From positions 13,607,501 to 13,671,500 of the forward strand of contig NC_073356.2 in NCBI RefSeq assembly GCF_027580225.2: a DNA stretch of 64,000 nucleotides. The letters run 5' to 3'. Position 1 is the stretch's first letter. Each line of letters begins with the position of its first letter. The notes under the pieces are model-generated. The model searched no databases, was not told the DNA's origin, and saw only the letters and a program-made list of their open reading frames with translations. Shown piece by piece: positions 12,552 to 25,139 of this stretch. Source of the stretch: Misgurnus anguillicaudatus. Its lineage: Eukaryota > Chordata > Actinopteri > Cypriniformes > Cobitidae. The position numbers and the translations under genes were made by a program.

Positions 12552-13639
12552 AAGCTTTATAGAGAAGAACAGTATTTTTTGGTGATATAAACTGTATCTT
12601 CCCATGCCTTCAACTTTACTTATCTTGCAGATTCTATAATCTCTTGTCCCATGTGAACTGTACCATGATGTAATGACCAGCCAACGAAACGAAAGCATAA
12701 CACGATTTCATAATATTCGGCATACGCTGAACTGCTCTGCAGTGTTTGTCTAGTATGCCATCTATTTGATTTGTGTTTTCAGAGCTAAACAAGCACTGGA
12801 GATTGACTGTAATCTCTAATGTAGTTTACTTAGAGTCACTCGCTGAAGTCTGCTCAGTACACATTCTGTAATCAGTAAATCCATCTTCCATCACATGCAG
12901 CTGCTCGAGCTTTAAGCTTCACTAAAACTGGAAGGACACGAACACAAACCAGCTATCAATTAAAACGTGAACAAATATCAAATGGGACACAAAAGCATGC
13001 CATTTATAAACCCCAGTCTCTTATGGATGTCAACGTCTGTACTGAATCAAGGCAATCCAATAACTTTACTGTATTATCCAAGGAAAAGACTAAGGTGAGG
13101 TGGTCACCATGTCCCCAGACAGACTACAGTAAAAAGAGATAGCGACATAAATGTTGATACAGATACGGCGTGTTTTTCAGTAAAGTCGACCACTTTTTAT
13201 TCTCATACACATGCAAACTCCCTCTCTCCTCTTTCTCCGCTAAAGCTAAACAGCTCCAGATGGGCCACATGGTCCTGATAAAGTCTCCCAGCAGCCCCTG
13301 CCAGAGCGGAGCAGTTGGCTCGGAGAGGACGGCGAGGAGCCAGACGCACATGTGCCGAGCAGCTATCAGCAGCCAAAACAGCGCAGTGAAAAGTCCGATT
13401 CTGGGTCATGTATGAGTCGCATCTAATAAACGACTCTAAAATGACAATCGCTACAAAACGGTGACGATGCAAAAGCGCAGCGTGTGACTTTGGTTAGACA
13501 AAAATGAAAAATAAAACCGAGTTGCGTACTTTAGATCCGTACAGTATGCTACATTAATGCACATTTACAAACAACAGAAGATTGAAGTACTTCCCACGTT
13601 ACAAACAAGTACGTACCTAAAGATAACACATCTCTTTTG

Positions 13640-13732
13640 ATTCGATTCCCAAGGCACATACTGATAAAATGCATAGATTGAATGCACTGTACTTCACTTT
13701 GCATAAAAGCATCTGCCAAATGCTGAACATCA
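13640..13732 (+). repeat. tRNA-derived SINE, 5'-truncated
   Basis: The copy starts in the B-box remnant region (GATTCCCAAGGCACATACTG), continues through the central AATGCACTGTACTTC block and ends AAAGCATCTGCCAAATGC. The order of blocks is the same as in the fuller copy at 19231-19357. Confidence 0.7.
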
Positions 13733-14751
13733 CTGCCAATGTTATTAATAGCCTAACTATCAGATAAACTGTTTCATGACAATTAAATGTCCCATCTAGA
13801 GGTGCAGATCTAATTGAATATTTGTCATATAGATATGCCAGAAACTTAGGAACAATATTAAAAATGTTTTGCAATGCATTTAACTTCTGTGGATATTTAG
13901 TGGGAAGTATCATAGAGGGACTTGATTTCATTCATCAAGCCAGGGTTTGATTGGATACAGAAATGTTACAATATGATATTATTGGTTAACATAATTTTCA
14001 TTTCCGAGGCACAGCAAGTTATTACATTTTAACAGAGGATTATGAAAACAAACATGCTTTTTCTTCAGTAAAACATGCACCAGTGAATAAGTTGCAGGCG
14101 CATTTATTAAGAAAATCGGCTCGATTTGGATGCCATGTTTTTTTCACCATTAAATAAATCAGATCCAGTTTGTAAACAGTTTCCCTGGGAGATTACAGAG
14201 AGCGGAGACACTGATTCAGTAAACAGTGTTGAGAGATGCTATCTGACTCCAGAACAAATGAATGGGATTTCGACATCCGTCCCTAAGGAGGGCTTTTAGA
14301 ATAAACTTTTGGCCTTCAAATAAACTGCAGCTAATTTCTTATTGCTTCTCTGTCTGTTTGAGTTAAAGTCTCTGGTCAGGATATAGGGAAGATGGTTCGA
14401 TATTATACTGACCTTTAACCCCTTGCCTCACCATTCTGCACTTGTGTATCAGACCATTTGTCAGATGAACAGAGGGCCGTGGGGTCATTGATCTCACAAA
14501 TACAATCCCAAACTCTTTTAGGAGTTCGTCCACAAATGCCAACCTTAAAACTACAGCCTAAAACACAGCTACACCAGAGGATTAATGGCTTAGACTAATA
14601 CATATGGATTTTTATTTTGGCTAACACACACAGGGCCATAATCAAATATTTTTCTGTTTAATGATCTAACGGCTTTCAAAAACAGATTTGTGATTACTTA
14701 GGATACCAAAACAGTATAAATGGTAAACATTTAACAAAGAAAATTTGTCAT

Positions 14752-15868
14752 AAAGCAAGCATTTTTTACTATCCAATTAACTCCTTACCAGTAAAAACAA
14801 GCCCCCCCCACCAAAACTGTCATAAAGGAGTATTTCTTACCATCTTATGATTAAAATCAAGCTCCGCCCTCCAAGAAACTATCATAAAGGAGTGCTGCTT
14901 ACCACTCATTATGAAAATCAAGATGAAATTATCATAAAGAAAGCACCTTTCACAATCTAATTAACTAAATGAATAAAATCAAGCCCCACCTTCTAAGAAA
15001 CTGTCACAAAAGAGGGCTTTTCAACATCCAATCAACTCCTCGTAAATAAAATGAAGCCACGCCCTCCAAGAAACTGTCATAAAAAGAGTGCTTTTCCACA
15101 TCCAATCAACTCCTTATGAATAAAATAAAGCCATTCCAACCAAGAAACAGTCATAAAACGAGGGCTTTTCAACATCCAATAAACTCCAATAAAATCAAGC
15201 TACGCCCTCCAAGAAACTATCAAAAAAAGTGCTTTTCAACAACCAATCAACTCCTTATGAATAAATTCAAGACCCGCCCTGCAAGAAACGGTCATAAAAA
15301 GAATGCTTTTCCACATCCAATCAACTACTTAGAAATAAAATCAAGCCCCGCCTTCCAAGAAACTATCAATAAAGTGCTTTTCAACAACCAATCAACTCCT
15401 TATAAAATCAAGCTCTGCTCCCCAAGAAACCGTCAAAAATAGAGTGATTTTCAACATCCAATCAAATCCTTATAAACAAATCAAGCCCCGCCCGCCCTCC
15501 TAGAAACGCCATAAAAAGATTGCTTTCCACATTCAATCAACTCCTTATGAATAAAATAAGCCCTTCCCCGCCCTTCAAGCAACTATGATAAAAGAAGGCT
15601 TTTCAACATTCCAATCAACTCCTTAGGAATAAAATAAGCCCTGCCCCGCCCTTCAAGAAACTATGATAAAAAGTACTTTTCAACAACCAATCAACTCCTT
15701 ATAAAATCAAGTTCTGCCCTCCAAGAACCTGTCAAAAAAAGGAGTGATTTTCAACATCCAATCAAATCCTTATAAAAAATTAAGACCCGCCCTTCAAGAA
15801 ACGGTCATAAAGAGAACGATTTTACCATCCAATGAACTCCTTATGAAATAAATCAAGCCCCGCCCTAC
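14752..15868. repeat. ~75-bp unit minisatellite, about 15 diverged copies
   Basis: Units are built from CCAATCAACTCCTTATGAAT, then AAAATCAAGCCCCGCCCTCC and AAGAAACTGTCATAAA...AGTGCTTTTC. They repeat head to tail with indels, with spacing of about 60-85 bp. The 108-codon plus-strand ORF inside the array reads through repeat units and is not a gene. The array is inside jarid2 intron 3. Confidence 0.85.
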
Positions 15869-16975
15869 ACATTTTTTCTTCTTGAATACTAGTTTCACTT
15901 GGAAATGTCATTAACTAAAGCAAATTTGCACAATAACTAAACGGTAAACATACAAGTCATATATGAGCTAGCATCACATTTTAAACAGCAAATAAATGAG
16001 AGCAGAACTTGACTGATAATGAATTCTGTCATTTATACCAGCAAAGAGCCACAACAAAACCAACAAAATTTTCATTTCTGCCGTAAACGTATTTACAGGC
16101 GTACGCTTGGCTCGCAGTAGCTTCAAATCTAAACACGAGTGTGTTTACATGACTTATGGTGCCCATGAAGTATTTATTACCTTCCCAGTCACTCTGTAAA
16201 TTTATACTATAAAGTTCCTGCAGTATGACGGCTATCCACAACCCAGACAATACCAGCGTGGCAGTCTACACACTTAATCCAATTTGGACCTGATTTTATT
16301 AAAGGCAACCAAGAGCTTTTGTTACATAATAGAAAGCATGAGCTGCAGAGGCCGTAGAGGAGAAAGAAAGAGAGCAGTACTCCTATAAAAATCCCAGACT
16401 AAATCCCATGTCTCTATTTAAGATGTCTGTCACTCTTTATATAAGACTGCAACTTAACCCAGCCGGTGTGGTTTGACAATAGAGCAGCCAGTCTGAGCTC
16501 AGACAGGTGGTCCAGACTGGCACTGATCCAGACTCTGAGAACCCACGGCACCCTCCTCTCCGTCTTAACACATCCGTCTGCTGCTCGTGCGTGATGCCAA
16601 ACTGATGCTCCCAAATACTGTCAATCTCTTTCAGGCATCACACTGCACTGCGAAAGCATTTCAAGGCAACAAACGTGGATAGAGAGAACAAGGAAGCTGA
16701 CAGCCAGTCATGAGATTAACATTTCATGCACAAATCCGTCCCAAAGTGATTTCTGCTGGATCATCTCTAGCCTTGCAGTGCCAGACTTTAACTGTGTGCA
16801 TAGTCAGATCCAATTTGCAGCCAATTCTGGCCAAGAACTGCCCACTTATATAAAGGTACATGCAAAAAGACAGTGACCTGCCCCTACATGTCATAAAATT
16901 TAAATAAAGGATGTGTGATGTATAGATTTGAACAAAATTGACAAAAAGTCTTGATCCTGGCACTAGATTCACTAG

Positions 16976-17066
16976 GTGCTCCTGCAGATCAATTGGTGGA
17001 GCAGTGCAAAAGGTTGTAGGTTTAATACCCAAGGAACACAAATGTCCGCCAAACGTAAATGTGCCA
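16976..17066 (+). repeat. tRNA-derived SINE, diverged
   Basis: TGGTGGAGCAGTGCAAAAGG is the A-box region, TAGGTTTAATACCCAAGGAA the degenerate B-box region and CCGCCAAACGTAAATG the tail. A central deletion has removed the 60-bp middle block seen in other copies. Confidence 0.65.
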
Positions 17067-17305
17067 CATTAGAGCTTGACTGTAGGTAATGTTAACCCTG
17101 TACATAGTACAGGGACATCTTACATTTGTCCTCAAACACAGTTGGTGTTGGAATTAGTTGGGAATGCTGGGATTGCGGTGCAAAGTCATTTTTATACAAA
17201 ACAACAAAGACACATGCACACAGTATTTTCTCCCATCATTGGTTCTTAGGGGAGACAGCTTGTTTGATACCTGTGCACACAATAACAGCCCACAGGCACA
17301 GTTAA

Positions 17306-17493
17306 GGGCGCACTCACACCATCCAAACCAAACCGTGACCCAGCGCAAGTGAACCACGATCAAGCCCGCCAGGGCGTGATTAACCAAACCATGCCCGGGC
17401 GCGGTACAGAGCGACCACACAAGTCAAACAAACCAGGCTTTGGGGGTCAAACATGCCCGGGCGCGGTTTGGTTTGGATAGTGTGAGTGTGCCC
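17306..17493. mobile_element. 188-bp PIF/Harbinger-type MITE
   Basis: The terminal inverted repeats begin GGGCGCACTCACACCATCCA and end with the inverse ATAGTGTGAGTGTGCCC. A TAA trinucleotide is duplicated on both sides (17303-17305, 17494-17496), as expected for the TWA target of PIF/Harbinger. CATGCCCGGGCGCGGT is repeated inside. Confidence 0.75.
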
Positions 17494-17496
17494 TAA

Positions 17497-17855
17497 GTGT
17501 AATTTATAGTCGTGCATATGTCCTACGCCGTAGGTTACGCATAGGCTGTGCGTAGCCTGGTGCATACCTTGCCAAAATTTCCGTTCTACGTGGAATGTAA
17601 ACACAGTGATTGGTCCAGTAGATGGGCCAAGTTGGGGAGTAATTTAACTCAAACTGCAAAAAAGCCGCTGATTATTTACCTCCATCACTAGCTGCTGCTT
17701 CTTTGTTTGTGGGATTACAGGCCAAGCTGCTGCTTCTTTCGCTGTTGCACTGCTGTTATATGTGAGGATACCGCCTACTAGAGGTCTGCATGTGTAATTG
17801 CACGTTGACGCAAACGACGAAGCAGAAGAATAAAAACCAACCCATAGCCTACCAA
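17497..17855. mobile_element. ~0.35-kb MITE, TATAGTCGTGCATA family (copy 1)
   Basis: The block starts near TATAGTCGTGCATATGTCC and contains a GATTGGTCCA...GGGCCAAGTTGGG segment, a GCTGCTGCTTCTTT segment and ACGCAAACGACGAAGCAGAA. All are found, in inverse order, in the copy at 33322-33832. It directly abuts the Harbinger-type MITE at its left. Confidence 0.6.
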
Positions 17856-18789
17856 TGCTATATTATTGTTATATGTAGTGTTATGGAAGTACCCTGCTGA
17901 ATGTACAGCGCAGTGGATCTGAAACTGGGGGGGCATGCTTGTTTATTGCACATGGCCTGCTGACCGTAAGTGCGGTTTGTGCTGCATTGAGCGGCACTGA
18001 CTGCGGACCAGCAAAAACACATTCGGCTTTTAGCTGCTGCATCGAGCTTGATTTATTGCAGTGATGAAAGGAAAATTACATCTTATGGAATGTACATATA
18101 GGTCAGGAGGCATCACTTTTTCAAAAATAAGTAATTATACTAATACATTAAAGGACAGCCCAGAAAAAAAGGTCTCAAAGCAACATGCATAACTCATAGA
18201 CCAAAACAGAGCTAATGGAGCATGGCTGCCATTCAACTTTCACTGTTGGCAAAGAGTTTAAAAGTGGTCAAAAAAGCATTAGCGCATATACAGAAGAAGC
18301 ATTAAGGGAATAAAAGACGTTTACCACATGTATACACAAACCGAGGTGAATTCACACTTCTTATCGAGTGTTATCAGTATCAAATATGACGTGCCCTAAC
18401 ATACAGCAGCCGAGATTACGACCCACTGTTCCCACTCATCCAGGCACAACCAATCGGTAGCCACAATTGTCTGGTGAGCAAATACCTCAACCCGAGTCCT
18501 CAAACACGGGACATTCCTGCCCTCTGAATCAACCGGAGTTTGGAGCCAAGCGGCCTACCTGAGATTCCTCTTCTCACGCTACACCTCTCTGTAGGTTTCT
18601 GAAAACATGAGTCACGGCTACAATCATGTCTAATCAGCCCGCTCTCTGCTGACATTGATCTGCCATAGCATCACACTGGATTGTGTGGTATGTAGTGCAG
18701 CCAGCGTATTTAGAGAAAAATCAATATGCTATTATGGAGCCGCATGCACGGTATCGGTGATGGCCCTGTGTCCGGATGAATAGGATGCA

Positions 18790-18831
18790 TTTAAAGTGGA
18801 TGAGAGAGAGAGAGGAAGAAAGAGAGAGAGA
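18790..18831. repeat. GA-rich simple repeat
   Basis: Imperfect (GA)n with GAAA interruptions on the plus strand. Confidence 0.8.
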
Positions 18832-18903
18832 CCTATTAAATTTAAGTTCGATTGACTAACCCAATTGCTGAATGAATTGCTGTGGGTCAGTGACAGGCTT
18901 AAG

Positions 18904-19199
18904 TGCGGAGTATAGTCTGTTTTTGACGTGTACGCAAATGTACGTGTACGATCGAATCCGCAGCCTTGCAAAATATAGTTTATTTGACTCGTACATGTAC
19001 ACAGACATTCGACGCATACACATTACGACAAAATGCAATGCATCTCCTGGACTACATACTACATTTTCATGTAGGCACATGCGCAACTTACACATACAAT
19101 GTACAGTACAGTACGCTCGCACTCTTCTGATAATAAAATTGCAAAACGCGCATTGTACACGAACACTCGCGTACACGTAAAAATTGACTATACTTCGCT
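18904..19199. mobile_element. ~295-bp MITE, GGAGTATAGTCTGTTTTT family
   Basis: Left end GCGGAGTATAGTCTGTTTTT is inverted at the right end as AAAAATTGACTATACTTCGC. The interior is rich in GTACACG words. The right part of a second copy lies in the opposite orientation at about 36130-36392. ORFs on both strands are by-products of the palindrome. Confidence 0.65.
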
Positions 19200-19230
19200 T
19201 TTATGCTAAATAAAATAGAAATAAAACACG

Positions 19231-19357
19231 CAATATAGCTCCGTGGTAGAGCATTGCGCAAAAAGCTATGAGTTCGAACCCAGGGAAAACGCATACTAAT
19301 GAAAAATGTATAGCTTGTAATGCACTGCAAGTCGCAAGCGTTTGCCAAATGCATAAA
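19231..19357 (+). repeat. tRNA-derived SINE (near complete)
   Basis: The pol III A-box-like TAGCTCCGTGGTAGAGC and B-box GAGTTCGAACCC are present in the right order. They are followed by the AATGTATAGCTTGTAATGCA block and the CGTTTGCCAAATGCATAAAT tail. It is a retroposed element, not a tRNA gene: the anticodon arm is deleted and no cloverleaf forms. Confidence 0.78.
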
Positions 19358-19539
19358 TGTTAATGTTAAATATTAAAGCAATATAAACAATGTATAGTGG
19401 ATGATAAGCAAATCTCCTGTATGCATGCAATACCGAATTACTTTAATTGCCAAAATGTGTAGCATACAATCTGTGCACACTATACGATATACTGTAACCA
19501 TACAGAAATGCTCTCAACTCCACCTTTATTACATTAGAC

Positions 19540-19847
19540 CAGGGGTCACCAACGTGGTGCCCGCGGGCACCAGGTAGCCCGCACAGAGTCTGTGAGGTGC
19601 CCGCCAAAGCACATTCTATTAAAAGTCTCAACTGTAATATTTATTCATTACATATTTTTTATATTAGCTTGGCTTGGTTTATGTATGTTAAAATTTTAAA
19701 CAATACTAAAACATATAAACAAGTCAAATAAAATAAAATAAACAAGTAAAACAAAAAAGTTTTAAGAAGACTATATCAAAAAGTAGCCCTCCAGATTGTT
19801 TTATACATTGTGGTAGCCCTTGCTTATAAAAAGGTTGGAGACCCCTG
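19540..19847. mobile_element. 308-bp hAT MITE with perfect 8-bp target duplication
   Basis: Begins CAGGGGTCACCAACGTGGT and ends AAAAAGGTTGGAGACCCCTG. CATTAGAC is duplicated exactly at 19532-19539 and 19848-19855. Inside, TAGCCCGC and TAGCCCT repeats are visible. These are the hallmarks of a Charlie-like hAT non-autonomous element. Confidence 0.88.
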
Positions 19848-22719
19848 CATTAGACAGTTTACGTTACACAACGTGCAGTACGCATTAAACTTTCACATTT
19901 CTAAAAGTTTTAATGTAACTAATCAATAACAAAACTCAATTAACAATTGAAGCCCCAATTCGTAACTTTTTTGGAAAAAAATAAAAATCGGTTATTGAGG
20001 TTTTACATAAACAGTCAGTGTTTAAGCCTATAACAATGATTTATAACTTGTGTTGGACTTTGCGTCAGTTGAAATGCAAGTTGTTTTTCATCAAATGTAA
20101 GGACAAGCACATAAAATAACCTGCAATTTCGTTATAAAATTGAGATGGCGATAGAGAGGCAAAAGTTACAGATTGCTACTTTAAGGCAGTTCCAACACGA
20201 CTTTTTACAGTCACCGCCAGATACAGAAGACCTAACGTGTAAAGGCGGAATTGGCTGAACACAAGAGATCTGGCAGCAACCTTGCCGTTACTACAGAAAA
20301 ACATGAAGAAAGCCCTTTTCAATTCCTGCCACATTTGGTGCCTCCTTGTGTTGTCTGGGTGTATTTAGAGAGTCTGGCCGCTGTGATTTTAAAAGAGGGG
20401 TGGGATGTTACCGAACTGACATTTGGCAGAACTCTGAAACTCGGAGCGAGCCCTCTCTGTATCCCGATCCTGGGAATGCAAACAGCAGTCTACTCCCAAA
20501 TGGATTTCCACATCCCTCCCCCTGCAACCTGGCCAGCCCCTGCACCTGTGCCCCTGTCTTGTTCGCTATCCCTCCCTTTCTTGTTGGTTTATTGGAGGCC
20601 AGGTGTGAGAGACGTTGGCACCGCCTCAATCGGGCTCCTTTTTGGACATCTGCTACCCACATAAGATGGTAATACGTTGTTCGGCGCACACACAAATACA
20701 CTTTCAATGCATGCAAAAGTCCAGAAAGATTACCGTTAGCCATGGAGTAGTTTGGTAAAGAAACAGATCAGATCATCCAAAATTGTTAAATCTATCATCC
20801 CAAGTGCATATAACTGATGTGACGTCTAGCTGATGATGCAGTGGTTTATTTTGTTGTCCAGCTGAGAGTGCCTCATATTACAGCCATTGTTCAAAAATGC
20901 TGACAGAATTTTTACTATCGAGTTCAGTAGTCATTTAAGACCACACTTCTCTTGTGCACAAGGCAAATACAAGGCAGAGCAGAACTCTCTGCATCCCAGC
21001 ATGCTTTGCTGCTACCATTGCATCTGCTGCTCTCTAACCCTCAGTGCTTATTTAAATCTTTTCCCTCTCAGTTTTTCCTCTTTTAGCATCTTTTTGTATT
21101 GTTCCATCTCCCAGTGTAAAGCTGTTTTAACAGGCTGGACCTCTGCTTAACAATTATAACAGGGTATTAAATGACAGGTAGACCCGGGGCAGGTGCTACA
21201 CGCCAATCACTGCCCGTGCACATGCAATAACACAGAAGGTCCTGGTGAATCTGTCTGAATGGTTTTTTCATGAGGGGGTTAAAACGGACATCTGCTGGGG
21301 TCTGGCCACTGCGGTGCGATGTTTGTGGTAGGCACCGGGCAGTGTCGTCTTTGATGCAGCGTCTGTGCTCGGAGATGTTTTGTTCCCCTGAAGCCGGTGG
21401 TGGGATTAATTCAGATGAAGAAAAGCCTCTTCAGCGGGCCCACGCAATTGCGCCTGTGAGGGGGTTTATGGAAAGCCATGAAAGTTGTGTCATTAAACAC
21501 AGCGAGCCTGATGAATAGGTGTTCACTAATGCCGCCCCATCTTCGTGAATACTGTGGGATTGAGTGTGACCATACATGCAGATCAAAGTCAAATCCCTGC
21601 ATAAGAGGGACTTAAAAATAAGTAACACACATCTAAGAGATTGATTCAGACGCTGGATCGTGTATGGATTAGGACTTCAATAACACATTAGGATTGGTCC
21701 AAAACCCGATGAGCTGACTATGAGTTGTCCACTGCCTGTCCACCCGGAAGTTAGCTGGCAAAAAGGCAAACAAACAAAGACGACACGCTTATTGCTTTAT
21801 GGAGCGATTACAACGGGTAAAAAAGCTTTCTAGAACCAATAAAAAAAGTCCAATGACAATGTTTTTCCCCGTCATGGACCTGTATGTTAAATCACTGCGC
21901 CATCACTCTCCTGCTGCTCTGTACTGCACGCTCCAGCTTATGTTAGCAAGACGACCAACATACAGTACAACATACAGTAAGTGCTGCCTTTTGTTGTATA
22001 AGTGTCGTCTTAAGTTTTTTAAGGCGGAGTAATAAATAGTGTATTTGCATTTTCCGCGAGAATATACGTTTTGCCAAGACACATTTATGTGGCCAATCGA
22101 ACCGTTCAGAGAAAACACATGAAGTGACCAGGTGTAAAAAGGCTCTTAGAAGACAGCATAATTCTGGTGGCCCACACTTCATACCAGCCTTCATATTGGG
22201 AGGATGTCAGCACTTTACGTTTAGAAACAGAAATAGTGTGTTTGGGAAACGGCTAACACGGCTCACTACCCAGCAAAAATGATGGAGATAGACGATACCG
22301 CAATGCGTTATGGGATGCTGAGAGTTTTATGCAAGCTTGCAGCTTACTGCTCTATATATTTTCTTATTATGGATATTAAGCAGACAGAAAATATACTGCA
22401 GTGAGGCGGCAGTGCGTAGGCTGTAATGTATACACGCCCCTTATCAGGTCTGTTCTCACTTCCATTCATCTTAATCATTGAATGAATAAACAGCCCCATT
22501 TATTTTGAGTACACACCCCAGTGCCCAGTGTAGGGCAGAGACACAATCTGAAGAAGTTCAGCATTATAGTTTTACCTATAGCAACACTGAATGTTTTCGC
22601 TTTTAAAATTGTGTGCATACTTTCTTTTATAATAAGTACCTTTGACGATTGCAGTCCTTCTTGGAATATATATTGTGTGTTTTAGGAAATATTTTGTGAT
22701 GCTTTTATAGCTTTAACAT

Positions 22720-22890
22720 TCTTTTTAAAGCTTAAAAGCTGCAGTCCCCATTCGTTATAACTGCATGATAAAGAGTGGCCAGCTATATTCTTCAAAGAGT
22801 CTCATTTTTCACAGAAGAAAGCCACACCGGGCTGAAACAAGATGAAGGCGAGTAAACTAATTTTACAGGTGAACTTTCCTTTAATCATCC
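22720..22890. repeat. Fragment of dispersed repeat (AGAAAGCCACACCGGG type)
   Basis: The stretch with TTCACAGAAGAAAGCCACAC, GATGAAGGCGAGTAAACTAA and GTGAACTTTCCTTTAA follows the usual wording of a very common fish intronic repeat. No defined ends. Confidence 0.4.
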
Positions 22891-23000
22891 AAGCCCTTAA
22901 CATCCAATAAATATCAGATGAAACGCAGTCAAACCCAACAAGGTCAAATGAATTATAATGCCGGTCTATGGTGAACCCTAAAAACGGATCACATCTAAGT

Positions 23001-23852
23001 GGCTATCTTTACATGCACAACATTTTGTAAATCCGACTGAATTTAATCCGATTGAAGGTTACGACAGTACAGTTTACATGCACCCTAAACATTGCAATCT
23101 GATTAAAATGTTCGCTTGCATGTACATTGTATATAATCCGAACCAAACAAGAGCACAGCCAGGGTTGCCAGATTCGCATATCAAAAGCATCCCATTGCAC
23201 AATCAAGCTATTCACAGCTCGAATGCCAATAACTAATGAACAAAATCCTTACATCTTTAACCCGCAGAAGAAAAAAACTTGTGGAAACAGTTTAAACAGT
23301 AGCCCAAATCTAAACTTGAAAAAAGCAGAGGACTTGGCAACGCAACACTGCGCACAGCATCTCTTGTGGAGTTCAAGCTTTATCTCTGGATAAATGTACA
23401 AAGTCAAATCTGAGTTGGAGAAAGTTGATTTCAGAAGTTTTCAGATATATGCAATGAAAACAGTTTTCGAAAGGCACGACTCTATTTTATTGTTTAAAGT
23501 AGCCTAAACATGAATGCTGCAGAATGTACAGCGTGTGACCCCATTACCTTAATAATGCGTGTTGCTATTGCCTTGCTATTGCATGTTTTTGTCATGTGAT
23601 ACATAAACAATAGGAAAATATAAGACGTGAAGGTATGTTTGCATGCAATTGAGAAATACTACGATTCATGTGTTTACATGCATACTTTATTTCCTGATGA
23701 TCGGATTAGAGATCTACATGACCCCTTTTAATATGATCAAAATATGCATCAGACCTTAATCGTATTGGTTAAGGTGTTTACATAAAGGCTTTTCAATACG
23801 ATTGAGCCATCAATCTGATTACAAATGGATTATTTGGTTACATGTAAACATA
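23001..23852. mobile_element. ~0.85-kb inverted-repeat DNA element
   Basis: Left sub-terminal blocks (TTTACATGCACAACATT, TAATCCGATTGAAGG, CAGTTTACATGCACC) face right sub-terminal blocks in inverse orientation (TGTTTACATGCATAC, GATGATCGGATTAGAG, GGTTACATGTAAACATACC). The pattern of repeated TTACATG and AATCCGAT words fits a hAT-like non-autonomous element. Edges approximate. The small ORFs inside are not supported. Confidence 0.5.
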
Positions 23853-24381
23853 CCTTTGTTTATGATTTTGTTACTGAAAAAGATCCACTTCTTATTTTTT
23901 ACAACACTTCCCAAATCTCGAACGCACAGCTGGAAAAAAATTAGCTTTTGCTCCGAGCAAACACCTCTTTTTTCTTCAAAGCATTCACAATTAGACTGCA
24001 AAACCTTGCTAAATTAAATGCAGAAGAGTTGATTATGTACTGTACCGTTAATAACTGTCATGACTTAAAATTATTAATTAAAAAATGTTTCAGAAAGTGA
24101 CTCATTAAACAGCAACCACAACCACATTTATCTACGAGAATTAACAAGGCTCATACTGTAGATACTGTAGTGTCATTTTCTGCTAAACAAAGCCAGAAAC
24201 GGAGGAAGCTAAAAAACAAATAGCTGACATCTCCAATACCGACACTCACGACTGACTGCCTCCAAATAATGCCATCCTTTCTCATACACACTTTTCCAGC
24301 TAGCATAAAAGTGCTACCTCAGCTCAAGTTATCCAGCCAGGAGGGAGAGAGCGAGAGAGAGATAGAGAGGAGGTCACATAC

Positions 24382-24505
24382 CTCTTTTTGGCCGGGTAGT
24401 CCTCAGAGTACTCGCTGCCTCCATTTGTGGCTCCAGAATGTGAACCGGCCTCCTTACGTCCTCCTTTAGACCCACATCCATTCAGCTGGCCATTTGACAA
24501 GGAAG
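24382..24505 (-). CDS. jarid2: jarid2 exon 3: N-terminal linker
   Basis: This 124-nt exon on the minus strand is bounded by the acceptor TTTGTCTGTACAG and the donor AAGAG|GTATGTG. Joined to exon 2 it restores a codon (G+CT, alanine) and reads SLSNGQLNGCGSKGGRKEAG, then a serine/glycine-rich run and SEYSEDYPAKKR. Its last AG is completed by the first base of exon 4 to give the arginine before PRLHAQRKF. The sequence is low-complexity and diverged from mammalian JARID2. The assignment rests mainly on its position, the exact phase fit on both sides and the basic KKR-PR end equivalent to the mammalian RKRPR. It falls in the N-terminal region that precedes the EED-binding lysine and has no known fold. 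Confidence 0.87.
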
Positions 24506-24637
24506 CTGTACAGACAAAGAGAGAAGCAACAGAACTGAAAATGAGTAAAAGTATCCAGATGTAATGTGTGTCAAGAATTATATTTAGTGCGAAATATCAT
24601 CACGTTGAACTGTAATGGATCACTCAAGCTATCTCAT

Positions 24638-25085
24638 GGCAATTCGTACATATTTTACGACGTGGCTAATTCGTATTAAAGGCGGGGTACATGATCTCTG
24701 TAAGCCAATGTTGACATTTGAAATTACCTAAACAAACACGCCCATACCCCAATATCTTCTTTTGATAGACCCGCCCAACACATATGCAACCCAGGCAACA
24801 ATGTCCCTTACTGCTGATTGGCTACAAGTGTGTTTTGGTACTCGGCCCGACTACCTTTTCCAAAATGTTTTTCAAAAACATGCACTGCGCCTTTTATTCG
24901 TATTAATTTGCACGACCACATTCATACTTTTTTACGATTTGCTATTGCCCTGTAACGTTGGTGTTTGGGGTGAGGTTACATTATAGTTGATATTTATGAT
25001 AATTGTACGTTTTTGTATGACTCACTTTGTATGAAATCTAACGAATTAACCACCTTGTAAAACACGTACAAATTCTCGTGAGATT
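24638..25085. mobile_element. AATTCGTAC-type DNA element with internal insertion
   Basis: The outer ends GCAATTCGTACATATTTTAC and ACACGTACAAATTCTCGTGA are roughly inverted, and short TTCGTA words recur inside. A second repeat type, beginning AAAGGCGGGGTACATGATCT at 24679, appears inserted. Edges approximate. Confidence 0.45.
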
Positions 25086-25139
25086 AGTCTGCATCACTTT
25101 CCTCAAACGCACTGACTGTGTACAAAACTCATCAATTTG

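Larger units (their letters stand above)
5203..24381 (-). other. jarid2: jarid2 intron 3 (19.2 kb)
   Basis: This intron separates exons 3 and 4. Recognisable content, listed separately, includes a TTAA-flanked element, a hAT-like element carrying a helicase fragment, SINE pieces, a minisatellite, a PIF/Harbinger MITE, a hAT MITE with a perfect target duplication and a ~0.85-kb inverted-repeat element. Long stretches show no repeat or gene that I recognise: 5210-6820, 8750-12050, 12600-13640, 13740-14750, 15870-16970, 17860-18780, 20250-22700 and 23860-24380. Several of these (10600-11760, 16300-16700, 20250-20660, 21170-21560) look like ordinary single-copy sequence and could hold regulatory elements. 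Confidence 0.85.

Noticed and set aside
15116..15442. 108-codon ORF with repeated NSHK-like units
   Set aside because: It is a read-through of the minisatellite.
19231..19300. tRNA gene suggested by A and B boxes
   Set aside because: The anticodon arm is missing and the typical SINE body and tail follow, so it is a retroposon.
20251..20664. 137- and 108-codon overlapping plus-strand ORFs
   Set aside because: They overlap each other in different frames and a minus-strand ORF of similar length, with no recognisable domain. Chance ORFs in a GC-richer patch.
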